Positions 1 through 9,041 of a stretch of 64,000 nt of DNA are shown piece after piece. The notes beneath the pieces were generated by a model. The model was not told the DNA's origin. It worked only from the letters and a program-made list of their open reading frames with translations, and made no database searches. The stretch covers positions 12,904 through 76,903 of the forward strand of contig NZ_HE978620.1 of assembly GCF_000307225.1 (NCBI RefSeq), given 5' to 3'. Both the position numbers and the translations under genes were made by a program. Origin of the DNA: Anaerococcus vaginalis (lineage in GTDB: Bacteria; Bacillota; Clostridia; Tissierellales; Peptoniphilaceae). How positions within the stretch are numbered: the first letter of the stretch is position 1; the number at the start of each line of letters is the position of its first letter.

Positions 1-396
1 CATCCATAAGTTGGCTAAATTGTTTGTCTGCTTTTAATTCTGGGTAGCTTTCTGCAACTACATTTATATTTCTTATGGCTTGGGACATTTGTTCGTTTGC
101 GTCTGCTAATTCTTTTGGTCCTTTTGCATTTTGTATTCCCGCTCTTGCTTGGGTTACTTCTTTTAGGGTATCTTTTTCGTGTTTTGAATACCCTTTTACA
201 GTGTTTACAAGATTTGGTATTAGATCTGCTCTTCTTTGGACTACATTTTGTACTTGTGCGTATGATTCGTCAAGTTGTTCTTTTTGTTTTACAAGTCCAT
301 TGTATGATGGTATCAGGAATATGGCTAATACTGCGATTATAGCTATTATCGCTATTACTATTCCCGATACTCCTTTTCTTTTTTATTTAATTTCAT
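1..396 (-). CDS. lemA: LemA family protein (C-terminus off the left edge)
   Basis: The minus strand reads as a LemA protein: a short basic N-terminus, one hydrophobic anchor (GIVIAIIAIIAVLAIFLI), then the family's helical segment with QVQNVVQRRADLIPNLVNTV, a GYSKHEKDTL stretch and VVAESYPELKA. LemA proteins are membrane-anchored helical bundles of poorly defined function. The ATG at 396-394 follows an AGGAGG ribosome site. Between the start and the anchor the frame breaks in a run of six T (379-384 on the plus strand). One added base gives MKLNKKRKGVSGIVIAI; the uncorrected frame stops at once. The last part of the protein lies beyond position 1. The family call is confident; the frame break looks like a sequencing error. 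Confidence 0.85.
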
Positions 397-423
397 TTTC
401 TCCTCCTAAATTTTCTTTCTGTT

Positions 424-924
424 TTAATTATACCCATCTAAGAGGATTACTTTTTTGTTTTCAAGGGATTTTTTTATATCTATGGTTCTTTGGTTTGAAG
501 ATCCTTTAAATTTTAATTTTAAATCTTTAAGCTCTTCTACAAAAAGTCCATCAACTAAAACATCACACATTGATAATAATTCTTTTGCTTTTTCTATATT
601 TACTAAAATTTCATATAAAAATCCAGAAAAAATCCAAATTGATTTGTCAGATTCTTTTCTTATTTTTTTTACAATTTCAATAAGGTCTTCTGCTGATTCA
701 AATGGCTCTCCTCCCAAAATTGTAAGCCCTTCTATTTCGTCCATTTTTAAATAGGAAATAATTTCTTGTGTTTGTTTATCTGTCCACAAATTTCCGAAAT
801 CGGGATTCATATATTCTTTATTAAAGCAATTTTTGCAATTTGCATGACAGCCTGTTACAAAAAATGAAGTTCTAATCCCTGGCCCGTTTGCTACATCAAA
901 TTTTCTAATTTGCCCATATTTCAT
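424..924 (-). CDS. nrdG: Anaerobic ribonucleotide reductase activating protein (NrdG)
   Basis: This radical-SAM activase makes the glycyl radical on NrdD using S-adenosylmethionine and a [4Fe-4S] cluster. At 166 aa it has normal NrdG length. The cluster motif CxxxCxxC is at C26, C30 and C33, followed by a typical GGEPF motif near residue 71. The start at 924 follows GGAGG with good spacing. It lies 40 bp downstream of nrdD, with a hairpin between the two, so it is probably co-transcribed with nrdD under NrdR control but at a lower level, as suits a catalytic activator. Confidence 0.95.
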   Translation of the reverse strand: MKYGQIRKFDVANGPGIRTSFFVTGCHANCKNCFNKEYMNPDFGNLWTDKQTQEIISYLKMDEIEGLTILGGEPFESAEDLIEIVKKIRKESDKSIWIFSGFLYEILVNIEKAKELLSMCDVLVDGLFVEELKDLKLKFKGSSNQRTIDIKKSLENKKVILLDGYN

Positions 925-936
925 AATTCCTCCATA

Positions 937-964
937 AAAAAAGTCTACTAATGTAGACTTTTTA
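937..964 (-). terminator. Hairpin between nrdD and nrdG
   Basis: The arms AAAAAGTCTAC and GTAGACTTTTT flank a four-base loop, with U-rich sequence on both strands. Because it sits between two genes of one pathway it probably acts as a partial terminator that lowers nrdG relative to nrdD. Confidence 0.7.
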
Positions 965-3084
965 TTATATATGCAAAACTCTTGCTTTTATTTCTTTGGT
1001 CCTTCCTTCATTCCAGAAGTTTTCTCCTAAATATCCACAAGTTCTTCTTACTACTGTTAATTTTGATCTTTCTTTATTTCCACATTGTGGGCAATACCAC
1101 TCATTGTCATCGTTTAGGAGCATTTCTCCATCATAACCACATTCTGCACAATAATCGGATTTTGTGTTAAATTCTGCATATTGAATATGATTATAAATAT
1201 ATTCAACCAAGGTTTGTAGGGCTTTTAAATTGTTTGCCATATTTGGTATTTCTACATAGGAGATGCAGCCTCCTGATGATAAGTCTTGAAATTTTGATTC
1301 AAAATCAAATTTATCAAAGGCGGATATTTCTTCTCTAACATCAACATGGAAAGAGTTTGTATAGTAGCCTTTGTCGGTTATATCTTTAATTTCTCCAAAT
1401 CTTTTTCTATCGATTGATGCAAACCTATTTGTGAGATTTTCTGCTGGTGTTCCATAAACGGCAAATTGTAAACCTGTTTCTTTTATCCATTCTTCTTTTT
1501 TCTCGTTTAATAGGTTCATTATTTTAAAGGCAAATTTTTTGCCTTCTTCGCTTGTATGGCTTACGCCTTTTACGAGTTTGCATGCTTCATAAATTCCTAT
1601 ATATCCTATTGTAACTGTTGCATAGGCATTTTTTAATAGGGGTTGTATTCTTTCGTGTGGTTTAAGTCTTGCTATTGCTCCATGTTGGAAATGAATTGGG
1701 GATGAATCGCTTGTTACATCTTTTAAGTGTTCGTATCTTAAAATTCCTACTCTTTTTACAAGGTCCATTCTCTTATTTAAAATTTCAAAGAATTTTTCTT
1801 CATCGTCTCTTGCAAGGATTCCTATTTGTGGAAGATTTATTGTACATACTCCTATGTTAAATCTTCCATCAAATTTATAATTTCCATTTTTATCCTTATA
1901 TGGTGGCAAAAATGCTCTGCATCCCATTGGAGAAAATACATTTCCCTCGTAATTTTCTCTCATTTTTTTTGCGGAAATATAATCTGGATACATTCTTTTT
2001 GCTGTACATTCTATTGATAATTCTGTTAAATAATGGAATTTGCTATCTTCTTTTACATTATTTTCATCTAAAACATAAATTAATTTTGGGAAGGCTGGTG
2101 TTACATAAACTCCTGCTTCGTTTTTTATTCCTTTTAATCTTTGCTTTAAAATTTCTTCAATTATTCTTACGGTTTGTTCTAAATATGGATCATTTTCATC
2201 TGTGTGCATAAATAAAGTAACGAAAGGTGCTTGACCATTTGATGTCATCAAAGTATTTATTTGGTATTGGATAGTTTGAATACCAGATTCTAAATCTCTT
2301 TGGGTCAATTTTTCAGCCATAGCCTTTATTTCTTTATCATTTGATAAAATTTCTTTTGCCAATTTATAATTTTTCTTGTAAGAAACTTCCAAATATTTTG
2401 AAAGACATGAAATGTTTATTGATTGTCCTCCATATTGGTTTGAGGCAATTTGTGCAATAATTTGGGTCATAACATTACATGCTACTTGGAAAGACTTGGG
2501 CGTTTCTATTGTTTTTCCATTTATAACTGTTCCGTTATCGAGCATATCTTTCATATTTACTAAACAGCAATTAAATATTGGTTGAATAAGATAATCCAAA
2601 TCATGAATGTGTATTGCTCCATTTTCGTGAGCTTCTACAAGATCGGCATCTATTAATTTTCTTTTTGCTAAATCTTTTGAAACTTCTCCAGCTATTAAAT
2701 CTCTTTGGGTTGATGCAATCAATGGATTTTTGTTGGAATTTTCATCCATTACATCAATATTTGTTCTTTCAAGTAGTCCAATTATATCATCGTCTGTTGT
2801 ATTTGCTTCTCTTTTGTAGGCTTGAACAGACCTATATGCTTCATAAGATTTTGCTGTTGCAGGGTTTTTCTTGTCGATTAATTTATAATAAACCTGATCT
2901 TCAATTTGATAAATTGAAATTTCTCTTTTATTTTTTGCCCTGTCCTCTATTTCATTTGCTATTTCTTCTGCTTGATTTTTTATATAAACACCATTTGGTG
3001 AATGCATAGCTTTTTCTATTGCTATTTTTATTTTTCTTTGTCAAAATCAACTTTTTGACCATTTCTTTTAACAACTTTAACCAT
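965..3084 (-). CDS. nrdD: Anaerobic ribonucleoside-triphosphate reductase, class III (NrdD)
   Basis: NrdD reduces ribonucleoside triphosphates to deoxynucleotides under anaerobic conditions. The restored protein is about 706 aa. It opens with an ATP-cone (MVKVVKRNGQKVDFDKEK) that serves as the allosteric domain. It ends with a zinc site of two CxxC pairs (CAEC, CPQC) and the glycyl-radical loop RRTCGYLGENFWNEGRTKEI. The start at 3084 follows GGAG. The frame breaks in a run of five T at 3031-3035; one extra base joins the ATP-cone to the rest (KEKIKIAIEKAMHSPNG). An internal ATG at 3007 would delete the ATP-cone and is not the true start. Tandem NrdR boxes lie in the promoter and nrdG follows. 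Confidence 0.95.
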
Positions 3085-3111
3085 TTATTACTCCTTTTTT
3101 AATACTCTTTT

Positions 3112-3141
3112 AGTATACCATATATAGATATGATAATACAA
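3112..3141 (-). promoter_or_regulatory. nrdD promoter
   Basis: Read on the minus strand, a -35 TTGTAT (3136-3141) and a -10 TATACT (3112-3117) are separated by 18 bases, about 30 bases before the nrdD start. The spacer contains the downstream NrdR box. Confidence 0.75.
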
Positions 3142-3160
3142 GCGATACTATATATTGTGT
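3115..3160 (-). promoter_or_regulatory. Tandem NrdR boxes upstream of nrdD
   Basis: The upstream box at 3145-3160 (ATACTATATATTGTGT) matches the NrdR consensus acaCwATATATwGtgt at all but one position. A weaker second copy lies at 3115-3130 with core CCATATATAG. The cores are 30 bases apart, close to three helical turns, as expected for cooperative NrdR binding. One box covers the -35 to -10 spacer and the other lies just upstream of -35, so binding would repress nrdD-nrdG. The nrdR gene is at 53849-54304. Confidence 0.85.
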
Positions 3161-3282
3161 TTTTTTAGTTTTTTTGCTTGCATATTTTTTTAGATTTTTT
3201 AGGCTTTTAATGATGTGCTTGAATAAATATAATTTGAAAATTTATTTTTAAAAATAAAATTCTTTTAATTTTGGGCAAAAGA

Positions 3283-3317
3283 AAAAGAGAAAATCTCAAA
3301 AAGAAATTTTCTCTTTT
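3283..3317 (-). terminator. clpB terminator
   Basis: The inverted arms AAAAGAGAAAAT (3283-3294) and ATTTTCTCTTTT (3306-3317) lie immediately after the clpB stop and are followed on the minus strand by a T-rich tail. The hairpin is AT-rich but long. Confidence 0.75.
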
Positions 3318-3327
3318 ATATTTATTC

Positions 3328-5907
3328 TTAATTTTTAACTTGATATTCTAATTCATTATTTTTATCTAAATCTATAATGACATGATCGCCTTCCATAATA
3401 TTTCCTTCGATAATTTTTCTTCCTAGATTTGTTTCAATATTTGCTTGTAAAAATCTCTTGATTGGTCTTGCACCATATTCAACATTGTAGGATTTTTCGA
3501 GTATATATTCATGAGCTTTTTTGCTAAGTTCAATTGTAATATCACGACTTTCAAGTCTTTTAGAAATATCTGCAATCAATAGGTCAATAATTTTATAAAT
3601 TTGATCACTTGTTAATGGTTTAAACATAACAATATCATCAATTCTATTTAAAAATTCTGGTTTAAAAGAATTTCTTAATGCAGAATCAACAAGTTTTTTA
3701 TTTTCTTCATCAATTGTTCCGTCCTCTTTTATTCCATCTATCAAATAAGTTGAACCTATATTTGATGTCATTATTATAATTGTATTTTTAAAGTCTACGG
3801 TTCTTCCTTGACTGTCAGTTAATCTTCCATCGTCCAAAACTTGTAATAAAATATTAAATACGTCTGGATGAGCTTTTTCAATTTCGTCAAATAAAATTAC
3901 TGAATAAGGATTTCGTCTTACGGCTTCTGTTAGTTGACCTCCTTCTTCGTAACCAACGTAACCTGGTGCAGCTCCGATTAATCTTGATACGGAATATTTT
4001 TCCATATATTCTGACATATCAATTCTTATCATATTTTTTTCGCTATCAAACATTGCTTCTGCAAGTGATTTTGCAAGTTCTGTTTTACCAACTCCAGTTG
4101 GTCCAAGGAAAATAAATGAACCAATTGGTTTATTTATATCTTTTAGTCCAGATCTTGCCCTAATTATTGCATCTGATACGCTTATAACTGCTTCATCTTG
4201 ACCAATAACTCTTTCGTGTAATTTTTCTGAAAGTCCCAAAATTTTACTTCTTTCACTTTCTACAAGTTTATTTACAGGAATATTTGTCCAATTTGAAACT
4301 ACATCTGCTATATCTTCTTCTGTAACTTCTTCTTTTATAGAAGAATTATTTTCTTGGTCTTTTTCTTTTTCCTTTAATTTTTTTTCAAGCTCGGTTAATT
4401 TTCCATATTTTAGCTCAGATAATTTTTCAAAATCATAATTTCTCTCAGCTTTTTCAATTTCAACTTTTACCTTATCAATTTCTTCTTTAAGATCTTTTAC
4501 AGAATTTATTGAATCTTTTTGACTTTTCCATTTATTGAAATCTGCCTTGTATCTTTCGTTTGCATCTGCTAATTCTTTTTCTAATGATTCTAATCTTTTT
4601 TTGCTTTTTTCGTCGTCTTCTTTTTTAAGAGCTGCAATTTCAATTTGGACTTGTAAAATTCTTCTTTTTTCCTCATCCAAATATTCTGGCATTGTATCAA
4701 TTTCAGTTCTAACAGTTGCACAAGCTTCATCCATCAAATCTATAGCCTTATCTGGCAAAAATCTGTCAGTAATGTAGCGGTTTGAAAGCTCTGCTGCAGC
4801 TATTACTGCTTGGTCTTGAATTCTTATTCCATGATAAATTTCGTATTTATCTTTGATTCCCCTTAAAATTGAAATAGTGTCTTCAACACTTGGTTCATCA
4901 ACCAAAACTTTTTGAAATCTTCTTTCAAGAGCGCCGTCTTTTTCTATATATTCTCTGTATTCATTTAAGGTTGTTGCACCTATTACTTTTATTTCTCCAC
5001 GAGCAAGCATTGGTTTCATTATATTTGAAGCATCCATTGAACCTTCTGTTTTTCCAGCTCCGACGATTGTATGAAGTTCATCAATGAACATAATAATTTG
5101 CCCTTCAGATTTTTTTACTTCATCTATAACTGATTTTAATCTTTCTTCAAATTGTCCCCTATATTTTGCTCCTGCAACAAGGCTTGCCATATCAAGAGCA
5201 AAAATTGTTCTTCCTTGAAGTGGTTCTGGCACATCTTTGTTTACAATTCTTTGGGCAAGGCCTTCAACAATTGCAGTTTTACCAACTCCAGGTTGACCAA
5301 TTAAAACTGGATTGTTTTTCTTTCTTCTTGATAGAATTCTTTGGCAATTTCTAATTTCTGTATCACGTCCAATAACTGGATCTATTTTTCCTTCTCTTGC
5401 TTCTTTGGTCAAATTTCTACCATATTTTTCCAAAGGATTATTTGTTTCTTCTGGATTGTCGTTGGTAATTTTTTGACCATTTCTGACCTTTTTAAGCTCA
5501 TTTGAGAAATTTTTTGCATTTAAGCCAATCTCCTTAAAATAATCGCTTAATTCGGTATTTTCATTTAAAATAGTTAAGAAAATGTGCTCGGTAGAAATGA
5601 AAGTATCTCCCATTTTTTTTGCACAATCTTCACTTTTTAATAGGATTCTTTGAAAAATTGTATTTGGATAAATATTTGCTGAACCTGATTGGCTTGGCAA
5701 TTTATCCAATTTTTCTTCCATTTTACTAAGTACTTTTTTATATAAGCCCATATTAGCTAAAACTTGGCTTACGAATGAATTTGAATCTTCAACCAAAGCG
5801 TAGGCTAAGTGAATAAGGTCAACTTCTGGGTTGGCATTTTTTATAGCTAATTGGCTTGCTTCATTAATAGCTTCTGTTGATTTTTGTGTAAATTTATTAA
5901 AGTCCAT
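3328..5907 (-). CDS. clpB: ATP-dependent chaperone ClpB
   Basis: ClpB is a hexameric disaggregase that works with DnaK to pull proteins out of aggregates. The protein is 859 aa, the usual size. It has the N-terminal double Clp repeat (about 1-145), AAA module 1 with Walker A GQPGVGKT near residue 205, a coiled-coil middle domain rich in K and E (about 410-525), and AAA module 2 with GPTGVGKT near 605. The middle domain separates it from ClpC and ClpA. The start at 5907 follows AGGAGG. It is 9 bp behind the J-domain gene, and both are driven by the CtsR-controlled promoter at 6912-6939. Confidence 0.97.
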   Translation of the reverse strand: MDFNKFTQKSTEAINEASQLAIKNANPEVDLIHLAYALVEDSNSFVSQVLANMGLYKKVLSKMEEKLDKLPSQSGSANIYPNTIFQRILLKSEDCAKKMGDTFISTEHIFLTILNENTELSDYFKEIGLNAKNFSNELKKVRNGQKITNDNPEETNNPLEKYGRNLTKEAREGKIDPVIGRDTEIRNCQRILSRRKKNNPVLIGQPGVGKTAIVEGLAQRIVNKDVPEPLQGRTIFALDMASLVAGAKYRGQFEERLKSVIDEVKKSEGQIIMFIDELHTIVGAGKTEGSMDASNIMKPMLARGEIKVIGATTLNEYREYIEKDGALERRFQKVLVDEPSVEDTISILRGIKDKYEIYHGIRIQDQAVIAAAELSNRYITDRFLPDKAIDLMDEACATVRTEIDTMPEYLDEEKRRILQVQIEIAALKKEDDEKSKKRLESLEKELADANERYKADFNKWKSQKDSINSVKDLKEEIDKVKVEIEKAERNYDFEKLSELKYGKLTELEKKLKEKEKDQENNSSIKEEVTEEDIADVVSNWTNIPVNKLVESERSKILGLSEKLHERVIGQDEAVISVSDAIIRARSGLKDINKPIGSFIFLGPTGVGKTELAKSLAEAMFDSEKNMIRIDMSEYMEKYSVSRLIGAAPGYVGYEEGGQLTEAVRRNPYSVILFDEIEKAHPDVFNILLQVLDDGRLTDSQGRTVDFKNTIIIMTSNIGSTYLIDGIKEDGTIDEENKKLVDSALRNSFKPEFLNRIDDIVMFKPLTSDQIYKIIDLLIADISKRLESRDITIELSKKAHEYILEKSYNVEYGARPIKRFLQANIETNLGRKIIEGNIMEGDHVIIDLDKNNELEYQVKN

Positions 5908-5916
5908 AATAACCTC

Positions 5917-6870
5917 CTAATTAATTTCCTTTAATTTTTTATATAGGTCAATTTGATCTTCACTTAAATTTTTTGGATTATCAATAAGAATTTCTATATA
6001 AAAATCTCCAACTTTTCCTTTTAAATCCTTATATCCCTTATCTTTAATCCTAATTTTATTTCCAGTTTCAATTTTTTCTGGAATATTTATTTTAAATTTT
6101 CCATTTGGACTTTCTACAGTGATTTTTTTGCCAAAGTAGGCATCCCAAGGTGTTATTCTTTCCTTTTTTATAATATCCAAACCATCAAGTCTGTAGGTTG
6201 AATCCTCCTCGATTTCTACTTTTACATAAATATCTGCATTCAAATTATATCTTGAACCATCAATTTTTAAATTTTTACCACTTGTAATTCCGCTTGGAAC
6301 TTTTATATTAATTTCTTTTATAGTGTTTGTTTCTTTATCTTTTAATTTTAATTTTCTTGAAACTCCACTCATTGCTTCATCTAGTGATATCTTAATATTT
6401 GCCTTTATTTTTGATTTTTTTGCTGTTGTAAATCCATTTTTAAAACTTGATCCGAATCCTCCAAAATTTGTGGATGAAGACCTTGAAGAAGATCTTGCTC
6501 CTCCAAACAAGGTTTCAAAAAAATCTGAAAAACCAGAGGAGCCTCCTGCCCTACTTGTATAGGTATAAGATCCATTTCCAGCTCCAAAATTTGAAAATAT
6601 GTCTGAAAAACCATATTGAGATGGATCGAAATTTTGACCTTGGCTAAAGTTTCCACTTTGTCCAAACATATCGTATTGTTTTCTCTTATTTTCATCAGAT
6701 AAAACTTCGTAAGCTTCATTTATTTTTGCAAATTTTTTGCTGGCCTCTTTATCATCAGGATGAAGGTCAGGGTGGTATTTTTTTGCAAGCTTTCTATAAG
6801 CTTTTTTTATTTTTTCAGCATCTGCTTTTTTGTCTACACCTAATATTTCATAATAATCTTGATATTTCAT
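5917..6870 (-). CDS. J-domain co-chaperone without zinc fingers (CbpA type)
   Basis: This 317-aa protein has a J domain at residues 1-70 with the HPD motif at 33-35, then a Gly/Phe/Ser-rich linker (about 75-140), and goes straight to the DnaJ C-terminal substrate-binding domains. The four CxxCxGxG zinc motifs of true DnaJ are absent, so it is CbpA-like. Full DnaJ is encoded separately at 34341-35453. It is first in an operon with clpB, which suggests it recruits DnaK to ClpB-mediated disaggregation. Just upstream is a CtsR operator. The start at 6870 follows a GGAGG site. Confidence 0.92.
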   Translation of the reverse strand: MKYQDYYEILGVDKKADAEKIKKAYRKLAKKYHPDLHPDDKEASKKFAKINEAYEVLSDENKRKQYDMFGQSGNFSQGQNFDPSQYGFSDIFSNFGAGNGSYTYTSRAGGSSGFSDFFETLFGGARSSSRSSSTNFGGFGSSFKNGFTTAKKSKIKANIKISLDEAMSGVSRKLKLKDKETNTIKEINIKVPSGITSGKNLKIDGSRYNLNADIYVKVEIEEDSTYRLDGLDIIKKERITPWDAYFGKKITVESPNGKFKINIPEKIETGNKIRIKDKGYKDLKGKVGDFYIEILIDNPKNLSEDQIDLYKKLKEIN

Positions 6871-6886
6871 AAAACCTCCATCATTG

Positions 6887-6903
6887 TCTGACCATCTTTG
6901 ACC
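6887..6903 (-). promoter_or_regulatory. CtsR operator
   Basis: Read on the minus strand this is GGTCAAA, three bases, GGTCAGA, the tandem heptad recognised by the class III heat-shock repressor CtsR. It lies just downstream of the -10 of the promoter for the J-domain and clpB genes, where bound repressor would block initiation. Confidence 0.88.
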
Positions 6904-6911
6904 TTAATCTT

Positions 6912-6939
6912 ACTATACTAAGTCTGAATAAATTTTCAA
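6912..6939 (-). promoter_or_regulatory. Promoter of the J-domain/clpB operon
   Basis: A -35 TTGAAA (6934-6939) and a -10 TATAGT (6912-6917) are separated by 16 bases, read on the minus strand. The expected start site falls inside or next to the CtsR operator. Confidence 0.82.
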
Positions 6940-7010
6940 GGAAATTTTATTAAATTTTAAAAAATATTTTAATAAAATTTTTCAAAATATTTTTTTAAAA
7001 TTCTCAAATA

Positions 7011-7034
7011 AAAAAACCTTCAAATTAATGAAGG
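7011..7034 (-). terminator. apt terminator
   Basis: The stem CCTTCA/TGAAGG encloses a six-base loop just after the apt stop and is followed on the minus strand by a run of T. Confidence 0.8.
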
Positions 7035-7040
7035 CTTATT

Positions 7041-7559
7041 TTAATGATCATATTCTATTATTGAAATAACTTTATAATCTTTTAATTCCTCACGAGCTTT
7101 AAGGCTTGTTAGTTCTATCAAAAATTCTAAGCAAACTACTTCTCCTCCAAGTGATTCTACAAGTTTTGTGCAAGCTTTTGCTGAACCGCCTGTTGCGATC
7201 AAATCATCAACTATTACAACCTTGTCTCCCTTTTTTAGTGAATCTTCGTGAATTTCTATTGTACTTTGACCATATTCTAAATCGTATGATAAAGATTTTA
7301 TTTCTCCTGGAAGTTTTCCTGGTTTTCTTACAGGGATAAATCCTACTTTTAATCTATCTGCAAGGGCGGCTCCAAAAATAAATCCTCTTGATTCTATACC
7401 AATAATATAATCAAATTCAAAATCTTTTAATTTTTCTTCCATAAGGTCTAAAGTTTCTTGGTATGCTTTTTTATTTTTTAGAAGGGTAGTTATATCTTTA
7501 AATGAAATTCCTTCTTGTGGGTAGTCTTCAATTACTCTAATAGTAGATTTTATGTCCAT
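7041..7559 (-). CDS. apt: Adenine phosphoribosyltransferase
   Basis: Apt converts adenine and PRPP to AMP in purine salvage. The protein is 172 aa from the ATG at 7559, which follows AAAGGAG at good spacing. A longer reading from 7577 would place that ribosome site inside the gene and is less likely. The PRPP-binding motif VVIVDDLIATGGSA and the ESRGFIFGAALA segment are diagnostic. It closes an operon behind the LCP gene, 10 bp after its stop. Confidence 0.96.
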   Translation of the reverse strand: MDIKSTIRVIEDYPQEGISFKDITTLLKNKKAYQETLDLMEEKLKDFEFDYIIGIESRGFIFGAALADRLKVGFIPVRKPGKLPGEIKSLSYDLEYGQSTIEIHEDSLKKGDKVVIVDDLIATGGSAKACTKLVESLGGEVVCLEFLIELTSLKAREELKDYKVISIIEYDH

Positions 7560-7569
7560 AATTTCTCCT

Positions 7570-8469
7570 TTATTCATTTAGTAAATAATTATATAATATT
7601 TTATTTCTAATATCTATAGTTCCTTCTTGATCTGGTATATAATAAGAAATTCCATCTATCATATCGGGATAACCAGGTATTGTTTTTGTGTTTATTTCTG
7701 ACTTATCTATGTTTCTAAATGCCCAAGCAAATGATAAAATTGTTGACATTTTTATATTTGAATCCATATTTTTATTGACTTTAGAAATTACACTAGGAAT
7801 TTTTATTATATTTTTAATTTTTGTCATATTTTTTATAAATTGTACGACAAAATCTTGTTGGCAAGCAATTCTTCCCAAGTCTGCAGTTGGGTAGCCTTTT
7901 CTAAATCTACAATAATCAAGTGCTTCTTTTCCATTAAAATGATGAAGACCTGCTTGTATTTCTTGAGCCTTAGCTATATCTTCTGGAACATTTATATCTA
8001 CTCCACCAAGAGCATCTACCCCATCTTCTACAGCCTTAAAACTTATTTCTGCATAGTAATCAAGATCTATTGACAAGAAATTTCTAATTGTTTTTATTGT
8101 ATCAGCCATTCCTCCGTATGAATGGGCTGCATTAATTTTATCTAAATTTCCATTTACATAAACTCTTGTATCTCTTGGAATTGAAATTATATCAATACTT
8201 TTACTATCCTTATTCATCAAAACCAACATAAGTGTATCGGTTCTTGTACTTGTTTTTTCGCCTGTTGAATCAACTCCTGCAAAAACAAATAACAATTCAT
8301 CTTCATTTTTTTGTTCTATCTTATTTTCATCTGAAAGATCCTCACCAGTAAATTTATTTTCATCATTTACAATTTGCGATGAGATAAATCCTTTTACAAT
8401 TGTAAAAGCCGCAACAAGTGTTACAAGCATCAGCAATACCAGTAGTGCTTTTATTATTCTTTTTTTCAT
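7570..8469 (-). CDS. LytR-CpsA-Psr (LCP) family wall-polymer transferase
   Basis: LCP enzymes act outside the membrane and move teichoic acids or other glycopolymers from a lipid carrier onto peptidoglycan. This 299-aa protein has an N-terminal signal anchor (about residues 5-28), then the LCP domain with the conserved Asp and Arg residues in GVDSTGEK, RTDTLMLV and IPRDTRV, and further on EALDYCRFR. Its ATG overlaps the stop of the upstream small membrane gene and apt follows closely, so the three form an operon. Confidence 0.92.
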   Translation of the reverse strand: MKKRIIKALLVLLMLVTLVAAFTIVKGFISSQIVNDENKFTGEDLSDENKIEQKNEDELLFVFAGVDSTGEKTSTRTDTLMLVLMNKDSKSIDIISIPRDTRVYVNGNLDKINAAHSYGGMADTIKTIRNFLSIDLDYYAEISFKAVEDGVDALGGVDINVPEDIAKAQEIQAGLHHFNGKEALDYCRFRKGYPTADLGRIACQQDFVVQFIKNMTKIKNIIKIPSVISKVNKNMDSNIKMSTILSFAWAFRNIDKSEINTKTIPGYPDMIDGISYYIPDQEGTIDIRNKILYNYLLNE

Positions 8470-8948
8470 CTTATAATCCCCTTAAAAAAACTAGAAAAAA
8501 TATAAATTATAATTCCTGCAATAACATTTCCAAGACATACTATAATTAAAGATTTCTTTTTATTTAAACCAAGTATTGATGCAATCAAAGACCCAATCCA
8601 AACTCCTGTTCCTGGCAAGGGAATAGCTACAAATAAAAATAAACCTAAATATTCATATTTTTAATTTTTCTTCTTTTTTCTTTGCTTTTTTTTCTGCCCA
8701 AGCTACAATTTTTTTTAGCTTATTTTCTTTTTCATATAGGAAAAAATCGGCATAATCCACAAAATAATAAAAATCGCAGGTATGCTTGATCCGATAATTG
8801 AATATAAATAAGCATTTATTGGTTTAAAGCCCATAGCAAGTCCTATGGGAATTGAACCTTTTAGCTCAACCAAAGGCAACATACTTATAATTAATAAAGC
8901 TATTTCATTAGAAAAAGTCAATCTAATAAAATTTATTAGACTTTGCAT
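8466..8948 (-). CDS. COG2426 membrane protein (putative small multi-drug export family)
   Basis: The N-terminal half reads MQSLINFIRLTFSNEIALLI followed by LVELKGSIPIGLAMG, typical of COG2426. The frame breaks at a run of six A (8741-8746, plus strand) and again near 8660. Two one-base additions restore a protein of about 160 aa that continues through IVAWAEKKAKKKEEK and KYEYLGLFLFVAIPLPGTG to a last membrane segment, all matching the family layout. The restored end (stop 8466-8468) overlaps the LCP start. The family name implies export, but its substrate is not established. Confidence is high for the family and low for the substrate. Confidence 0.8.
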
Positions 8949-8968
8949 TAATTCTCCTTTTTTTCTGT

Positions 8969-8996
8969 TTTATAATTATTATATCATATTATTCAA
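8969..8996 (-). promoter_or_regulatory. Promoter of the COG2426-LCP-apt operon
   Basis: Read on the minus strand, -35 TTGAAT (8991-8996) and -10 TATAAA (8969-8974) are 16 bases apart, with a further TATAAT in the spacer. AAGGAG and the ATG follow. Confidence 0.65.
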
Positions 8997-9008
8997 ACAA
9001 GAAAAAAA

Positions 9009-9035
9009 CCGAAACCAAGTTTTGCTTGATTTCGG
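9009..9035 (-). terminator. Terminator of the LtaS-like gene
   Basis: On the minus strand CCGAAATCAAG and CTTGGTTTCGG form a stem with one mismatch and a five-base loop, followed by a T run (positions down to 9002). It lies just after the sulfatase stop. Confidence 0.9.
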
Positions 9036-9041
9036 AAAATT

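Noticed and set aside
75-754. Plus-strand open frames opposite lemA and nrdG
   Set aside because: They are rich in Phe, Leu, Ser and Cys, lack ribosome sites and mirror confirmed minus-strand genes; they are shadows of AT-rich coding sequence.
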